A stretch of 64,000 bases of DNA from Galbibacter marinus (GCF_000300875.1 NZ_AMSG01000002.1:273842-337841); one strand, 5' to 3'; numbered from the stretch's first letter, positions 35,263-45,493 are shown. Notes: generated from the sequence alone by a model not told the origin. A program made the numbers and translations.

Positions 35263-36858
35263 ATGAAAAAACTTAATATATATATATTATCAATCGCAAT
35301 GTTAGCGTTTGGTTCCTGTACCAAAGACTTTTTGGATACAGAACCCATGACAGAGCTAACCTCTGACAACTTTTACAAAACACCATCAGATGCTTATGAT
35401 GCACTTGTTGGGTGTTATGATGGATTACAAATTGCAATTGGTGCCTCTGGAATGGCTTTTCCAGTAGCATCAGAGGTGTTATCTGATGACTGTTTTGGTG
35501 GTACGGGTAATTCTGATGATTATAAATATCAAATGCTTGATGAATTTGATGCAAGTAGATCACCAGCCAATGTGAATGTGTTTGATGACACTTGGGTAAA
35601 GTATTACCAAGCCATCTTTAGGTGTAATGCGCTTTTGCAAAAAATGGATCAAGTTCAATGGGGTGAAAATCAAGATTTAAAAATAACTTACCAGGCTGAG
35701 GCTAGATTTATCCGAGCTTATTTATATTTTGATCTTGTACGATTATTTGGTCCTATACCTTTATTAACGGAACCATCGGAGGATATCATCCCTCGTTTTG
35801 AAGTAGAAGAGGTCTATAAAGTAATTGCCGAAGATCTTTCGTTCGCTGCTACACAAATGGATGATGTTGCGTATACTGAACTTCCTTCAGGTCGCGTGAC
35901 CAAATGGGCTGCAAAATCATTATTAGCAAGAGTCTACTTGTACTATACAGGTTACTATGGTGCACCTGATTTGGTAGGTGTGGTTAATCAATCTACTGCT
36001 CTTGCACATTTAGAGGATGTAATCTCAAAAAGCGGACACGGATTAGTAGATGATTTTAATACACTATGGCCTGCAGCTTCAGTTGATAATTTTGCTGGTG
36101 AAGATAACAAAGAGGTTATTTTTTCTGTTAAATTCACCTATACCAGTGATTACAATGGCAATACAGACGGAAACCACTGGATGGTTATGTTTGGAATGCG
36201 TGAATATGATCATTTGCCTTATGGTAGAGGCTGGGGTATAACGGTCAACCCAGAGCTTTACAATTTGTACAAAGATGGGGATAGTAGAAGGGATGCAACC
36301 GTAATTGCTATAGATGAAGAGGAAATTCCTTTTAACAAGCAGGAAGGACAAAGAGAATACACTGGCTATTACAATAAAAAATACGCTCCAATGACTGCTA
36401 TTGATGAAGATGGCGCCTTGGGCAGTATTGCAGAACAATTAGGAGGTGTTAATTTTCAGATTGGTCAATTCCAGGATTATTATGCTATTCGTTATGCTGA
36501 TGTATTGCTTATGGCATCTGAACTGGGTAGTTCAAGCGCTCAACAGTATTTCGACCAAGTTCGCCAAAGGGCATTAGGAAATGATTTTGTGGCATTAACG
36601 GCAAATCAGTCGAACATTCTTAATGAGAGACATATGGAGTTCGCAATGGAAGGAATTCGTTATTGGGACTTATTACGCCAAGGGATCGGTACCGCTTCTT
36701 CTGTTTTAGCTACTAGTGTTACCCTGCCAAATGGAGGCGTTCCAACTAGCAAAGTGATTTCAGCTGGAAATATTCAAGCCACTAAGGGTTTACAGCAGAT
36801 TCCTGACAATCAAATTACCTTGTCTAATAATGTGTTAACACAAAACAACGGTTGGTAA
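35263..36858 (+). CDS. susD: SusD/RagB-type glycan-binding lipoprotein
   Basis: This 531-residue surface lipoprotein has lipobox FGSC (Cys19). It has the SusD signatures: DFLDTEPMTELTSDNFYKTP at the N-terminus, AEARFIRAYLYFDLVRLFGPI (TPR helices), and RHMEFAMEGIRYWDLLRQG near the C-terminus. It caps the SusC channel and binds the glycan. It starts 4 bp after susC. Confidence 0.97.
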   Translation: MKKLNIYILSIAMLAFGSCTKDFLDTEPMTELTSDNFYKTPSDAYDALVGCYDGLQIAIGASGMAFPVASEVLSDDCFGGTGNSDDYKYQMLDEFDASRSPANVNVFDDTWVKYYQAIFRCNALLQKMDQVQWGENQDLKITYQAEARFIRAYLYFDLVRLFGPIPLLTEPSEDIIPRFEVEEVYKVIAEDLSFAATQMDDVAYTELPSGRVTKWAAKSLLARVYLYYTGYYGAPDLVGVVNQSTALAHLEDVISKSGHGLVDDFNTLWPAASVDNFAGEDNKEVIFSVKFTYTSDYNGNTDGNHWMVMFGMREYDHLPYGRGWGITVNPELYNLYKDGDSRRDATVIAIDEEEIPFNKQEGQREYTGYYNKKYAPMTAIDEDGALGSIAEQLGGVNFQIGQFQDYYAIRYADVLLMASELGSSSAQQYFDQVRQRALGNDFVALTANQSNILNERHMEFAMEGIRYWDLLRQGIGTASSVLATSVTLPNGGVPTSKVISAGNIQATKGLQQIPDNQITLSNNVLTQNNGW

Positions 36859-36883
36859 TCGTCGAATCCTAAAAGAAAAACAA

Positions 36884-38299
36884 ATGAAAACTATATATAG
36901 ATATGCTTTTATGATCCTCTGTATGGGCGGTTTATTAATCTCCTGCGACGATCATGAAAATAGTATGGGTGAAAAATTAGACCCATCTGAACTTAAATTT
37001 GAGATAGAACAGGATCTCACCATAGATCAGGGTGGGAATACTGTGATATTAACCAATAATACCCCTGGAACCATTCCAATTTGGAATTATGGTACTGGGC
37101 GTTCAAACAAGGCTATTGATACCATTCGATTTGCATTTGCGGGAGAATATACCATTGAATTTTCCGTCATGACTGAGGGTGGTCTAGTAGAAGCCGACCC
37201 AGTGACTATTTCGGTAACCGATAATAATTTTGAATATGTTGAGAATGAATTGTGGTTGAAGCTATCCGGTGGTGTAGGAAATGCTAAAACTTGGGTTTTG
37301 GATTTAGATGCTGAAGGAGTGTCAAAATATTTCGTTGGACCGCAATACTTTTACGGAACCAATAATGGTTGGCTTGAAGGTGGCGATGAATGGTCTGGTG
37401 GTTCAACAGGTTGTTATGGTGCTGATTGTTGGAATTGGAATCCAGATTGGCCAGGTAATTCATGGATTATGGCCGCAGGAGATTATGGTACAATGACCTT
37501 TAGTTTAGATGGCGGTCCGTTTGTGGAAGTCGATAATCTAATGTTTGCTCAACAGGGTAAACAAAGTGGTACCTATTATTTGGATGCCAATAGTCATACA
37601 TTGACCATGACAGATGCTCAGTTGCTGCACAATGCAGAGAACGATGATTGTGTATCGAATTGGAGTGATATGAAAATATTCTCACTCACTGAAGACACCA
37701 TGCAATTAGGGGTCTTACGAAAGAGTTCTTGTGATGGTGCTGCATATTTGGTCTTTAATTTTATCAGTAAAGAATATAGTGATAATTGGGTGCCAGAGGA
37801 AACTGAACCTACAATTGATGAAGGTTTTGATCCAAGCCTTGAAGCTGGTCAATTACTTGAGATGCTAACAGGTGGACAGGGCTCAGGTAGAGTTTGGGCA
37901 ATGGACGCTGCTGGTAATCCTGTAGATTGGGTTACAGCAGGAGCGGGCTGGACTGTTGATGCTTCTAGCTCTGCTGATTGGGGATGGAATAGCAGCTGGT
38001 CAACTGTGGCGTCAGATTCATGGATCCGTTTCGATCAATGGAATGGCATGCAGACTTATACTCGAAATCAATCTGGTGTGGAGACTTCTGGGACTTTTAC
38101 AATTAATGAGGCTACCAATGAAATTACACTTAGCGGCGAAGTCTTGATTCAGAACCCTGGTAATTGGATGACCCCAACGACCAATACCATTACGGTAATA
38201 AAAGCCTTTGATGATTATCAGACCAAAGGAATATGGTTTGGAACTAGCTATGATTCAGAAAAGGATGAGTGGCTGGCATTCCATTATATCATTCCATAA
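36884..38299 (+). CDS. PUL surface glycan-binding lipoprotein (SusE-position), two related modules
   Basis: This 471-residue lipoprotein has lipobox LISC (Cys21). An immunoglobulin/PKD-like domain (about 35-110) is followed by two Trp-rich modules at about 120-300 and 322-471. Both open with a related line (LKLSGGVGNAKTWVLD and EMLTGGQGSGRVWAMD) and share an SGT-strand later on, which suggests an internal duplication. Exposed Trp clusters (CWNWNPDWPG and DWGWNSSW) suit sugar stacking. Its place right after susD is that of SusE/SusF-like surface glycan-binding proteins. No catalytic motif was seen. A terminator-like hairpin follows. Confidence 0.8.
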   Translation: MKTIYRYAFMILCMGGLLISCDDHENSMGEKLDPSELKFEIEQDLTIDQGGNTVILTNNTPGTIPIWNYGTGRSNKAIDTIRFAFAGEYTIEFSVMTEGGLVEADPVTISVTDNNFEYVENELWLKLSGGVGNAKTWVLDLDAEGVSKYFVGPQYFYGTNNGWLEGGDEWSGGSTGCYGADCWNWNPDWPGNSWIMAAGDYGTMTFSLDGGPFVEVDNLMFAQQGKQSGTYYLDANSHTLTMTDAQLLHNAENDDCVSNWSDMKIFSLTEDTMQLGVLRKSSCDGAAYLVFNFISKEYSDNWVPEETEPTIDEGFDPSLEAGQLLEMLTGGQGSGRVWAMDAAGNPVDWVTAGAGWTVDASSSADWGWNSSWSTVASDSWIRFDQWNGMQTYTRNQSGVETSGTFTINEATNEITLSGEVLIQNPGNWMTPTTNTITVIKAFDDYQTKGIWFGTSYDSEKDEWLAFHYIIP

Positions 38300-38311
38300 T
38301 TAATATTAGCT

Positions 38312-38347
38312 GTACGGGGATACCAATAGGGTCTCCGTACTGTTTTT
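38312..38347 (+). terminator. Intra-operon terminator-like hairpin
   Basis: GTACGGGGA (38312-38320) pairs with TCTCCGTAC (38332-38340), with one G-T wobble, followed by TGTTTTT. It lies in the 61-bp gap between the binding-protein gene and the GH2 gene, where it could reduce expression of the downstream enzymes relative to susCD. Confidence 0.6.
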
Positions 38348-38360
38348 AATCTTCTAGAAA

Positions 38361-40850
38361 ATGATAAATTTATTTTTAATTAAACCATTAAAAGGCTTTT
38401 GGATAATTGGATTGATCTTATTCTTAGGGGCATGTACTTCTTCCACTATTGTGCAAAAGGAAAGTAACTCTAGAAAACAATCTTTTAATCAAAACTGGGA
38501 CTTTTATCTGTCAGACCTTAAGGATGAAGATTCCATATCTGATCAAACTCAGTGGAAATCTCTAGATTTGCCACATGACTGGAGCATAGAAACAGCCTTT
38601 GATAAGCAAAGCCCTGTAGGTCACGGAGGAGGTTATCTTACAGGTGGACTAGGATGGTATAAAAAAGACTTTACTGTTGATAAGCAGGATAGCTCCAAAC
38701 GAATTAGTATTCACTTCGACGGTGTATATTGCAATAGTGAGGTGTGGATAAACGGGCACTATCTTGGGAAAAGACCCAATGGGTATATCGGTTTTGAGTA
38801 CGATATAACACCGTATTTAAATTTTGGACAAACCAATCAGATTTTAGTAAAGGTAGATAATAGTAATCAGCCGAATTCACGCTGGTATTCTGGCTCTGGA
38901 ATCTATCGCAATGTTTGGTTAAAGAAAACTGAAAAATTATATGTGGTCAATTGGGGGACATTTATAACGACTCCTAAGGTATCAAAGGACCAAGCCACGG
39001 TTAATGTAGTAACCACTATTGGTAACGACAACAACGAAGAAAAAACAGCAGTACTTCGCACACGCGTTTTAAAAGACGGTCAGGAAATTACTCAAAGCGA
39101 AAAGGAATTTTTGATTTCCTCTAAAGCCAACCAAGAGCTCGAACAACAATTAGAAATCAACACGCCCGAATTATGGTCTGATGTGAGCCCTGAATTGTAT
39201 ACTGCCATTTCTGAAATTTTAATTGAAGGAAATCTCATCGACCAAAAGAAGACTAATTTTGGTATTCGAAACTTTAGGTTTGATCTTGACAAAGGATTTA
39301 TACTCAATGGAGTTCAAACCAAAATCAAAGGGGTTTGTTTACACCACGATTTAGGACCCTTAGGTGCCGCTGTAAACACTAGAGCCATTGAGCGAAAATT
39401 AGAAATCATGAAAGAAATGGGAGTAAATGGGATTCGTACAGCTCATAACCCACCCTCACCAGAGCTTTTAGATCTTTGTGATCAAATGGGGTTCATTGTT
39501 ATGGATGAAGCTTTTGATATGTGGGCACACGCTAAGAACCCTCATGACTATGCTACCGTTTGGGAACAATGGCATAAAAAGGATCTAGAAGATCAAATCC
39601 TCAGGGATCGAAATCATCCTAGTGTGTTTATGTGGAGCATCGGAAATGAGATTCCGGAACAATGGAGCCCAGAGGGTGCAGAAATTGGAAGAGAACTTTC
39701 AGCTATTGTAAAGGGTCTGGATACTACCCGTGTAGTTACTGCAGGGATGAACCCTCCAATTCATGTCAATAACGATGAAGTAACAATACAATTTGAAGAC
39801 ACCGCGGCTGAGCCTAATGCATTGGCGGGGTCTGGAGCTTTAGATCTTATAGGTTATAATTATGCACATCAAACCTATGAAGATCATCAAAAGAATTTTC
39901 CAAATACCCCTTTTATTGCTTCGGAAACAACATCAGGCTTACAGACACGTGGCTTTTATGAGTTCCCTTCTGATACTACAAAAATATGGCCGGTGCGTTG
40001 GGATTTAGTGTTTACTCAGGGAAATGAAGACAATACAGTATCGGCATTTGATCAGGTAAGAACACCGTGGGGCTCCCTACACGAGGAGACTTGGAAAATA
40101 ATAAAAAAGCACGATTTTTTATCAGGAATGTTCGTTTGGACGGGATTTGACTATATCGGTGAACCTACGCCTTATCAATGGCCATCGAGAAGCTCATATT
40201 TTGGTATTGTCGATCTTGCCGGATTTCCAAAGGATGTTTATTATATGTACCAAAGCGAATGGACTGATACACCTGTTCTCCATGTATTTCCACATTGGAA
40301 TTGGGAAGAAGATACCTTAGTGGATCTTTGGGTGTATTATAATAACGCAGATGAAGTGGAGCTGTTTTTAAATGGGGAGTCACTGGGAGTGAAATCTAAA
40401 GAGGGAGATGATCTGCACCTTATGTGGCGAGTTCCCTATGAAAAAGGAACCCTAAAAGCGGTTTCTCGAAAAGATGGAAAGGTTGTTTTAGAGCGCGAAG
40501 TGAAAACCGCTGGAATTGCTAGTGAACTTTCATTAACTGCTGACAGATCGACCATTTACGCCGACGGTGAGGATTTATCTTTTATCACAGTGGGTGTAAT
40601 GGACGAAAATGGAGTTATCGTACCACGAGCTGCTGATCAAATTAGCTTTACAATTGATGGACCAGGAAAAATAGTTGGGGTGGCCAATGGCGATCCTACC
40701 AATCATGAAAGTTTTAAAGGTCAAACGCACAAGGCCTTTAACGGAAAGTGTTTGGTTGTACTTCAAGCGGGTCGAGAAAAAGGTAACATGGTGCTCACTG
40801 CAACAGCTCCTGGATTAAAACAGTCAACGATAAATATACAAATTAAGTAA
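38361..40850 (+). CDS. Glycoside hydrolase family 2 lipoprotein (beta-galactosidase-like)
   Basis: This 829-residue protein has lipobox LGAC (Cys25). The GH2 order is visible: jelly-roll sugar-binding domain (about 40-200), immunoglobulin-like domain, TIM barrel, then C-terminal domains including an Ig-like region with an ENGVIVPRAADQI segment. The acid/base is E430 in SIGNEIPEQ and the nucleophile is probably E522 in FIASETTS. GIRTAHNPPSPELLDLCDQMG is the typical barrel segment. Most relatives are beta-galactosidases, which would suit removal of galactose from xyloglucan side chains; beta-mannosidase and beta-glucuronidase types are less likely. Confidence 0.9.
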   Translation: MINLFLIKPLKGFWIIGLILFLGACTSSTIVQKESNSRKQSFNQNWDFYLSDLKDEDSISDQTQWKSLDLPHDWSIETAFDKQSPVGHGGGYLTGGLGWYKKDFTVDKQDSSKRISIHFDGVYCNSEVWINGHYLGKRPNGYIGFEYDITPYLNFGQTNQILVKVDNSNQPNSRWYSGSGIYRNVWLKKTEKLYVVNWGTFITTPKVSKDQATVNVVTTIGNDNNEEKTAVLRTRVLKDGQEITQSEKEFLISSKANQELEQQLEINTPELWSDVSPELYTAISEILIEGNLIDQKKTNFGIRNFRFDLDKGFILNGVQTKIKGVCLHHDLGPLGAAVNTRAIERKLEIMKEMGVNGIRTAHNPPSPELLDLCDQMGFIVMDEAFDMWAHAKNPHDYATVWEQWHKKDLEDQILRDRNHPSVFMWSIGNEIPEQWSPEGAEIGRELSAIVKGLDTTRVVTAGMNPPIHVNNDEVTIQFEDTAAEPNALAGSGALDLIGYNYAHQTYEDHQKNFPNTPFIASETTSGLQTRGFYEFPSDTTKIWPVRWDLVFTQGNEDNTVSAFDQVRTPWGSLHEETWKIIKKHDFLSGMFVWTGFDYIGEPTPYQWPSRSSYFGIVDLAGFPKDVYYMYQSEWTDTPVLHVFPHWNWEEDTLVDLWVYYNNADEVELFLNGESLGVKSKEGDDLHLMWRVPYEKGTLKAVSRKDGKVVLEREVKTAGIASELSLTADRSTIYADGEDLSFITVGVMDENGVIVPRAADQISFTIDGPGKIVGVANGDPTNHESFKGQTHKAFNGKCLVVLQAGREKGNMVLTATAPGLKQSTINIQIK

Positions 40851-40869
40851 TGTGCTAACTAATAAGACT

Positions 40870-43287
40870 ATGACACAATTAAGCAAACTACATAAAAGCA
40901 GTCAACTGAGATCTTTAGGGTTATTTCTTATAGGACTATTTATAGTGAGTACTACTACTGCTCAAATTCAGCATGCAAAGGTGTTGAATTCACCGGTAGA
41001 TATCAGTGAGGATTTTCATGATTACTTAAACACCTTTTATTTCGCGGATCAAATGGTTGAATTTGATCCCAAAACTGGAAAAGGTGCTATTCGCTACCAG
41101 AGAAATCAATTTCACGCCAAGCAGGCTTTTAACAACATGCTCATCAAACCAGATACCATTGGAGCTAATGAGTTTCCAGCTACTGAATACGAAGCTTCTC
41201 CAGTTCATCCATTTCAAATTGAGTTTGTTTCTAATCGAACTATTCGAATTAAGATGAGTTCTGGGCCACAATACCATGATTCTAAAGAATCTTTAATGTT
41301 AGTGGACGGTACGGCTCCTAATAATCCAGAAGCATGGGAGTATAATCCAATAGAAGGAGGGCATCAGTATAGTAGTGCTCACGGAAGGGTGGAAATTTAT
41401 AAAAGTCCATGGCATGTAAAGGTTTATGACCAAAGCGGAAAGTTGTTAACCTCGACCTTGCATAAAAGTGATTTTACAAATACCTACACCCCAGTATTAC
41501 CATTTTCCTATGTCAGGAGAAATAGTGATTACTCCAGAAGTATGGCAGCGGTTTTTAGTCTGCAACCTGGTGAGAAAATCTTTGGCTGCGGAGAATCCTT
41601 CACACAGTTCGATAAACGAGGAGAAAAAGTAGTTTTGTACACAGATGATGCCAATGGGGTACAAAACCAGACGATGTACAAGCCAATTCCATTTTATATG
41701 AGTAGTAGGGGATATGGTGTGTTTATGCATCATTCTACACCCATTACGGTTGATTTTGGACAATATTTTAACGGCGCGAACAATATGATGATAGGAGACG
41801 ATCAGGCAGATCTTTTCATCTTCTTAGGAACGCCTAAAGAAATCCTAGATGCTTATACGGATCTAACAGGAAAGGCTGTTATGCCACCACTTTGGTCCTT
41901 TGGTCTTTGGATGAGTAGAATCACTTATTTTAGTGAAAATGAAGGTAGAGATGTAGCTAAGGATCTCAGAAAACATAAAATACCAAGCGATGTCATTCAT
42001 TTTGATACTGGATGGTTTGATGTTGATTGGAGAAATAACTATGAATTTGCCGAGGATCGATTTGAGAATCCTAGAAAGATGCTAGCTGATTTTAAAGAAC
42101 AGGGGTTTCATGTGAGTTTATGGCAACTGCCTTATTTTACACCTCGAAATACGCTATTCGATGAAATCGTCCGTAACGGTTATGCTGTCAAAGATGCTAA
42201 AGGAAATATACCTTATGAGGATGCCGTATTAGATTTCTCAAATCCTGAAGCAGTTGCTTGGTATCAGAACAAGCTTAAGAAACTATTTGATATGGGGGTG
42301 AGTGTCTTTAAGGTGGACTTTGGAGAAGCTGCTCCTGGTAACGGTATTTACCATTCTGGTCGTACAGGATTCTACGAACATAATTTATATCCACTTAGAT
42401 ATAATAAGGCGGTAGCTGAGATCACAAACCAGGAAAAGGATTATAACCTGATTTGGGCGCGAAGCGCATGGGCTGGAAGTCAGCGTTACCCTTTACACTG
42501 GGGTGGAGATGCCGCTACTACCAATACAGCCATGGCAGCTACTCTTAGGGGTGGATTGTCACTTGGGCTAAGTGGTTTTACCTTTTGGAGTCATGATTTA
42601 GGAGGTTTTACTACAAAAACTCCGGAGAATCTCTACGCCCGTTGGACGCCATTTGGAATGCTGTCCTCTCATGTTAGAAGTCATGGAGAACCACCGACAG
42701 AACCTTGGTTGTACAGTAAAGACTTTTTAAAGACCTTTAGAAATGCCGATAATATGCGTTATAAGTTAATGCCCTATATTTATGCGCAGGCTAAGGAAAG
42801 TACCTTAAACGGTTGGCCGATGCTAAGAGCTCTTTTTGTAGAGTTCCCAGAGGATCCTGGTAGCTGGCTAGTAGATGATCAATATTTGCTTGGGTCTGAT
42901 ATGCTTGTGGCACCTATGTTCGAGGATACAACTAAAAGAGATGTCTATCTTCCTGAAGGAAATTGGATTGATTATCAAACTAAAAAAGTGTACCAAAAGG
43001 GTTGGCATACTATTGAAGCTGGTGAGATCCCAATTGTGGTATTGGTTAAGGATGGAAGTGTAATACCACATATTGCCCTAGCACAATCCACTAAAGATAT
43101 GGATTGGTCCAAACTGACTCTTGAGGTCTTTGCAACTCAGGCCACCGCACTAGCTAAAGGAAGTGTTTATCTTCCACAAGGTGATGCACTCCAGTCATTA
43201 GAGCTTGAGAAAGAGGGATCGGAGTTTAAGCTTAAATCCAATCCTTTGGAAGGAAAAACTAGTTTCAATGTACAGTGGATACAATAA
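40870..43287 (+). CDS. GH31 alpha-xylosidase (YicI-like), secreted
   Basis: I use the ATG at 40870 (805 residues); an in-frame GTG at 40852 overlaps the GH2 stop region and adds only six residues before the signal (ending near TTTAQ). The nucleophile is D483 in FKVDFGEAAP; the KxDFGE form is characteristic of alpha-xylosidases. The acid/base is D547 in HWGGDAATT. LWSFGLWMSRITYFSE and WARSAWAGSQRYPLHW also match YicI-type enzymes. It should release xylose from the non-reducing end of xyloglucan oligosaccharides or other alpha-xylosides, feeding XylE, XylA and XylB of the same operon. Confidence 0.93.
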   Translation: MTQLSKLHKSSQLRSLGLFLIGLFIVSTTTAQIQHAKVLNSPVDISEDFHDYLNTFYFADQMVEFDPKTGKGAIRYQRNQFHAKQAFNNMLIKPDTIGANEFPATEYEASPVHPFQIEFVSNRTIRIKMSSGPQYHDSKESLMLVDGTAPNNPEAWEYNPIEGGHQYSSAHGRVEIYKSPWHVKVYDQSGKLLTSTLHKSDFTNTYTPVLPFSYVRRNSDYSRSMAAVFSLQPGEKIFGCGESFTQFDKRGEKVVLYTDDANGVQNQTMYKPIPFYMSSRGYGVFMHHSTPITVDFGQYFNGANNMMIGDDQADLFIFLGTPKEILDAYTDLTGKAVMPPLWSFGLWMSRITYFSENEGRDVAKDLRKHKIPSDVIHFDTGWFDVDWRNNYEFAEDRFENPRKMLADFKEQGFHVSLWQLPYFTPRNTLFDEIVRNGYAVKDAKGNIPYEDAVLDFSNPEAVAWYQNKLKKLFDMGVSVFKVDFGEAAPGNGIYHSGRTGFYEHNLYPLRYNKAVAEITNQEKDYNLIWARSAWAGSQRYPLHWGGDAATTNTAMAATLRGGLSLGLSGFTFWSHDLGGFTTKTPENLYARWTPFGMLSSHVRSHGEPPTEPWLYSKDFLKTFRNADNMRYKLMPYIYAQAKESTLNGWPMLRALFVEFPEDPGSWLVDDQYLLGSDMLVAPMFEDTTKRDVYLPEGNWIDYQTKKVYQKGWHTIEAGEIPIVVLVKDGSVIPHIALAQSTKDMDWSKLTLEVFATQATALAKGSVYLPQGDALQSLELEKEGSEFKLKSNPLEGKTSFNVQWIQ

Positions 43288-43325
43288 AATTTTTGATTTA
43301 TTATTTTAAGACAATTTAAAAGGAT

Positions 43326-45338
43326 ATGATGTTAAATATTAAAAACTATATAGTGGCTGTTGCCCTGGTCGGATTAGTCTCTTGTATACAAGAAAAGCAA
43401 GATCCTATAGTGCTTTCATCCCCAGGAGCGATCAATGAGATTCAGTTTTCACTAAGCTCAGAAGGAATTCCGAGTTATCAAGTCTCGCATGGTGACACCC
43501 AGGTGTTAAATCCCTCAGAGCTTGGGTTTGTTTTTAAAGAGAACGATTCGCTGTATCGTAATTTTGAGATCGTTGGAGTAGAACAACGTAGTTTTGATCA
43601 GCAGTGGGACCAGGTTTGGGGAGAAAAGAAAACTATTCGAAATAACTACAATGAATTGGCAATTCAATTACAAGAGAAAGGAGCCCAGAAAAGGAAACTC
43701 AATTTGGAGTTTAGGGCTTATGATGATGGGATTGCATTTCGTTATATATTCCCAGAACAAGGCATAAAGGATAGTATTTTTATTATGGATGAGCTTACGA
43801 AATTCGAACTGGCTCAGGATGGAAAAGCATGGTGGATACCAGCTTATGACGAACAGCGTTACGAATACCTCTTTAATGATTCTCCAGTAAGTACTTTAGA
43901 TACCGTTCATACACCACTCACTATAGAGAGTAAAAGTGGTCTGAGTCTAAGTTTTCATGAAGCGAATTTAGTCAATTTTGCTTCAACTACTTTGGCACAT
44001 ACCCAAGGTACTACCTTAAAGACTGACTTAGTACCATGGGCTGATGGAGTTAAGGTTAGAATTACCGACTCCTTTACCACGCCTTGGCGTACGCTTCAAA
44101 TAGCAGAGGATCCTACAGAACTCATTACTTCTTATTTGATTCTAAACCTAAATGAACCTAATAAGATTGAAGACACAAGTTGGATAAAACCATTTAAATA
44201 CATTGGTATTTGGTGGGGCATGCATATTGGTAAGTATACTTTCTGGGAAGGAGAAAATCAAGGAGCTACTACAAAAAATGCCAAAAAATACATTGACTTT
44301 GCTGCCGAAGAAGGGATTGACCATTTATTAATCGAAGGATGGAATAAAGGCTGGACTCCTGATTGGTATAAAAACGCCATGCATCAGTTTAATTTCACCC
44401 AAGAGGCAGATAATTTTGATTTAGAAACCGTAACCGATTATGCTGCAGAGCATGATGTACGTATTATAGGATACCATGAGACTGGATCTAATATTGATAA
44501 CTACTTAAGGCAAATTGATAGCGCTTTTGCACTTTATAATAAAGTAGGTATACACGATGTGAAAATTGGGCATGTTGGTTCTCTTTTAAAAATGAAGGAG
44601 TGGCATCATGGACAGTTCGGTGTGGATTACTTTAGGTATGTCCTTGAAAAGGCAGCGGAATATAAACTGACTGTTCTCTATCACGAGCCTATCAAGGATA
44701 CTGGAGAGCGTAGAACCTATCCCAACATGATGGCTAGAGAAGGAGCTAGGGGTCAAGAGTACAATGCTTGGAGTGATGGTAATCCACCAAGCTATACCAC
44801 TATATTGCCTTTTACAAGACTTTTATCAGGGCCAATGGATTTTACTGCGGGGATTTTAGATGTAGAAATATCACAAGGATATCCTGGGCGTAGAGTTCAC
44901 AGTACTGCTGCCAAGCAGTTGGCCTTATTGGTAACAGTGTATTCGCCAATTCAAATGTATGCCGATCTTCCAGAGAATTATAAGGGGCAACCCGCTTTTC
45001 AATTCTTAAAAGATGTACCCTCTGATTGGGAAGATACCAAGGTACTCAATGGAGCTATAGGTGAGTATATCACTACAGTTCGTAAGGATATAGGTAGTGA
45101 TGATTGGTATTTGGGAAGTATGACAAATGAAGAGCCTCGAAATTTCGATATTTCTCTTTCATTTCTAGATCCAGATGCCCGGTACGAGGCACAAATTTAT
45201 GCTGATGCACCAGGTACAGATTTAAACAACAAGCCAGAAGCCATTAGTATCACAACAAAGGAGGTTACTGCGAATGATAATCTTCAGCTCCAGCTAGGTG
45301 CAGGAGGAGGCGCAGCTGTACGATTTAAGCGACTTTAA
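43326..45338 (+). CDS. GH97 alpha-glycosidase lipoprotein (SusB-like)
   Basis: This 670-residue lipoprotein has lipobox LVSC (Cys20). It has the GH97 layout: N-terminal beta-sandwich, then a barrel with KPFKYIGIWWGMHIGKYTFW and IDHLLIEGWNKGW, and a C-terminal beta domain. HEPIKDTGERRTYPNMMARE and GARGQEYNAW retain Glu residues in the places used by inverting GH97 enzymes, while KIGHVG has Gly where retaining enzymes carry a nucleophile Asp. An inverting alpha-glucosidase is therefore more likely than a retaining alpha-galactosidase. This call rests on remembered family alignments. It ends the operon. Confidence 0.88.
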   Translation: MMLNIKNYIVAVALVGLVSCIQEKQDPIVLSSPGAINEIQFSLSSEGIPSYQVSHGDTQVLNPSELGFVFKENDSLYRNFEIVGVEQRSFDQQWDQVWGEKKTIRNNYNELAIQLQEKGAQKRKLNLEFRAYDDGIAFRYIFPEQGIKDSIFIMDELTKFELAQDGKAWWIPAYDEQRYEYLFNDSPVSTLDTVHTPLTIESKSGLSLSFHEANLVNFASTTLAHTQGTTLKTDLVPWADGVKVRITDSFTTPWRTLQIAEDPTELITSYLILNLNEPNKIEDTSWIKPFKYIGIWWGMHIGKYTFWEGENQGATTKNAKKYIDFAAEEGIDHLLIEGWNKGWTPDWYKNAMHQFNFTQEADNFDLETVTDYAAEHDVRIIGYHETGSNIDNYLRQIDSAFALYNKVGIHDVKIGHVGSLLKMKEWHHGQFGVDYFRYVLEKAAEYKLTVLYHEPIKDTGERRTYPNMMAREGARGQEYNAWSDGNPPSYTTILPFTRLLSGPMDFTAGILDVEISQGYPGRRVHSTAAKQLALLVTVYSPIQMYADLPENYKGQPAFQFLKDVPSDWEDTKVLNGAIGEYITTVRKDIGSDDWYLGSMTNEEPRNFDISLSFLDPDARYEAQIYADAPGTDLNNKPEAISITTKEVTANDNLQLQLGAGGGAAVRFKRL

Positions 45339-45349
45339 ACAAATATGTA

Positions 45350-45381
45350 TTCCCACCTTTTGCCATTGCGGATGGTGGGAA
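45350..45381 (+). repeat. Inverted repeat after GH97
   Basis: TTCCCACC (45350-45357) and GGTGGGAA (45374-45381) form an 8-bp stem with a 16-nt loop, 12 bp after the GH97 stop. There is no strong T run after it, so it may protect or pause the transcript just before the main terminator at 45411. Confidence 0.5.
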
Positions 45382-45410
45382 AATTACTGAAAGAATAATT
45401 TATAGCTTAT

Positions 45411-45456
45411 AAACACCAAAGCGGAAAAAGATCATTTTTTTTCCGCTTTGGTGTTT
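45411..45456. terminator. Strong bidirectional terminator between the PUL operon and the pentose phosphate operon
   Basis: A perfect 19-bp inverted repeat (45411-45429 and 45438-45456) has core ACCAAAGCGG and its complement, an 8-nt loop and A/T runs. It separates the convergent GH97 (+) and pgl (-) genes. Confidence 0.9.
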
Positions 45457-45493
45457 AAAATAATAGAACTAAAACTTTTTGCTTAGTCTTGAG

